From Chryseobacterium gleum (GTDB taxonomy: Bacteria; Bacteroidota; Bacteroidia; Flavobacteriales_D; Sanyastnellaceae), in NCBI GenBank assembly GCA_943330925.2, contig CALQJP020000105.1, forward strand, positions 1 to 7,642: DNA of 7,642 nucleotides. Direction: 5' to 3'. A program made the translations under genes and the position numbers. Below are positions 7,100-7,642 of the stretch, one piece after another. Numbering within the stretch: the stretch's first letter is position 1; each line of letters begins with the position of its first letter. The notes under the pieces were generated by a model. It made no database searches and was not told where the DNA came from. It was given only the letters and a program-made list of their open reading frames with translations.

Positions 7100-7642
7100 A
7101 TGAGAGTTGTTGCCATCATACCCGCCCGTTACGCAAGCACGCGGTTTCCGGGCAAACCACTTGTCGACATTGGCGGTAAAAGCATGATTCAACGCGTAGT
7201 TGAGCAAGTTCAATCGTGCGGCGTCGTTGCCGATGTAATGGTTGCAACCGACGATGAGCGAATACAACAGCATGTGACAACCCTCGGGGTGCAGTGCATC
7301 ATGACGAGCCCCAATCACCCGAGTGGCACCGACCGCTGCCTCGAAGCCTATGAGCTCTCCGGTTTACAAGCCGATTGCATTCTGAACGTTCAAGGCGATG
7401 AGCCCTTTGTTGATGCCGAGCAATTGAATGCATTGGCGCAACTGATAGCCCGCCCGGAAGTTTCGATAGCCACTTTGGCGAAGAAGATAACCGACGCCGA
7501 AACACTATTCGATCCATCCAAAGTGAAGGTTGTAATGAATGCGCACTCGCAAGCGCTTTACTTCAGCCGACAGGCCATTCCGTTCAACAGAAACTCCGAA
7601 CAAGCAGTGTGGCATTCACAGCATGCGTATTACAAGCATCTC
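7100..7642 (+). CDS. kdsB: 3-deoxy-manno-octulosonate cytidylyltransferase (CMP-Kdo synthetase), 3'-truncated by the window edge
   Basis: The ATG at 7100 opens a frame that stays open to the last base, giving 181 of the usual 245-260 residues. It begins MRVVAIIPARYASTRFPGKP, the nucleotidyltransferase signature of KdsB. It continues with MVATDDERI (47-55), SGTDRCLEA (75-83) and ILNVQGDEPF (94-103). Asp100 (codon 7397-7399) corresponds to the metal-binding Asp. FSRQAIPF follows at about 157-164, and the window stops at YYKHL, just inside the HxGxYxY-type segment. The enzyme joins CTP and Kdo to make CMP-Kdo in the cytoplasm, the donor for the LPS inner core. The start lies only 9 bases after the receptor stop, so the two are probably co-transcribed. 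No Shine-Dalgarno sequence is visible. No frameshift or missing key residue is seen in the visible part. Confidence 0.95.
   Translation, partial: MRVVAIIPARYASTRFPGKPLVDIGGKSMIQRVVEQVQSCGVVADVMVATDDERIQQHVTTLGVQCIMTSPNHPSGTDRCLEAYELSGLQADCILNVQGDEPFVDAEQLNALAQLIARPEVSIATLAKKITDAETLFDPSKVKVVMNAHSQALYFSRQAIPFNRNSEQAVWHSQHAYYKHL

Noticed and set aside
7079..7318. Open frame on the minus strand covering the start of kdsB
   Set aside because: KdsB motifs are clear on the plus strand over the same bases.

Overview
This window looks like a core-genome segment of a member of the Bacteroidota, with LPS-biosynthesis genes at both ends. The evidence is a SusC/FepA-type TonB-dependent receptor with an N-terminal carboxypeptidase-D-like domain, an O-antigen-ligase-like protein of the Bacteroidota type, rnpA followed by a long S41 peptidase, no clear Shine-Dalgarno sequences, and a TTTG-N20-TAnnnTTG-like promoter. 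Base composition looks moderate and fairly even. I see no mobile element, CRISPR array, tRNA or rRNA.

Layout, left to right. (1) 2-889, plus strand: a family 9 glycosyltransferase (heptosyltransferase-like) whose N-terminus lies outside the window. (2) 819-2441, minus strand: a multi-pass O-antigen ligase/polymerase-like membrane protein. Its 3' end overlaps the glycosyltransferase tail to tail by 71 bases. (3) 2491-4164, minus strand: an S41 C-terminal processing peptidase with PDZ domain and an intact Ser/Lys/Gln catalytic set. (4) 4161-4592, minus strand: rnpA, the protein subunit of RNase P, starting at GTG and joined to the peptidase by an ATGA stop/start overlap. (5) An 80-base divergent spacer carrying a plausible Bacteroidota promoter for the rightward genes. 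(6) 4673-7090, plus strand: a TonB-dependent outer-membrane receptor with no SusD partner visible. (7) 7100-7642, plus strand: the first 181 codons of kdsB (CMP-Kdo synthetase), 9 bases after the receptor and running off the window.

rnpA, the S41 peptidase and the ligase probably form a leftward transcription unit (ATGA overlap, then a 49-base gap). The receptor and kdsB probably form a rightward one. Three genes concern the cell envelope: the GT9 enzyme would add a sugar to LPS core or another surface glycan, the ligase-like protein would join or polymerise glycan chains at the periplasmic face, and KdsB would activate Kdo for the inner core. The receptor imports an unidentified ligand across the same outer membrane, and the S41 peptidase acts in the periplasm. 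I found no convincing new system. The points worth a second look are gene-junction architecture and lineage-specific domains.
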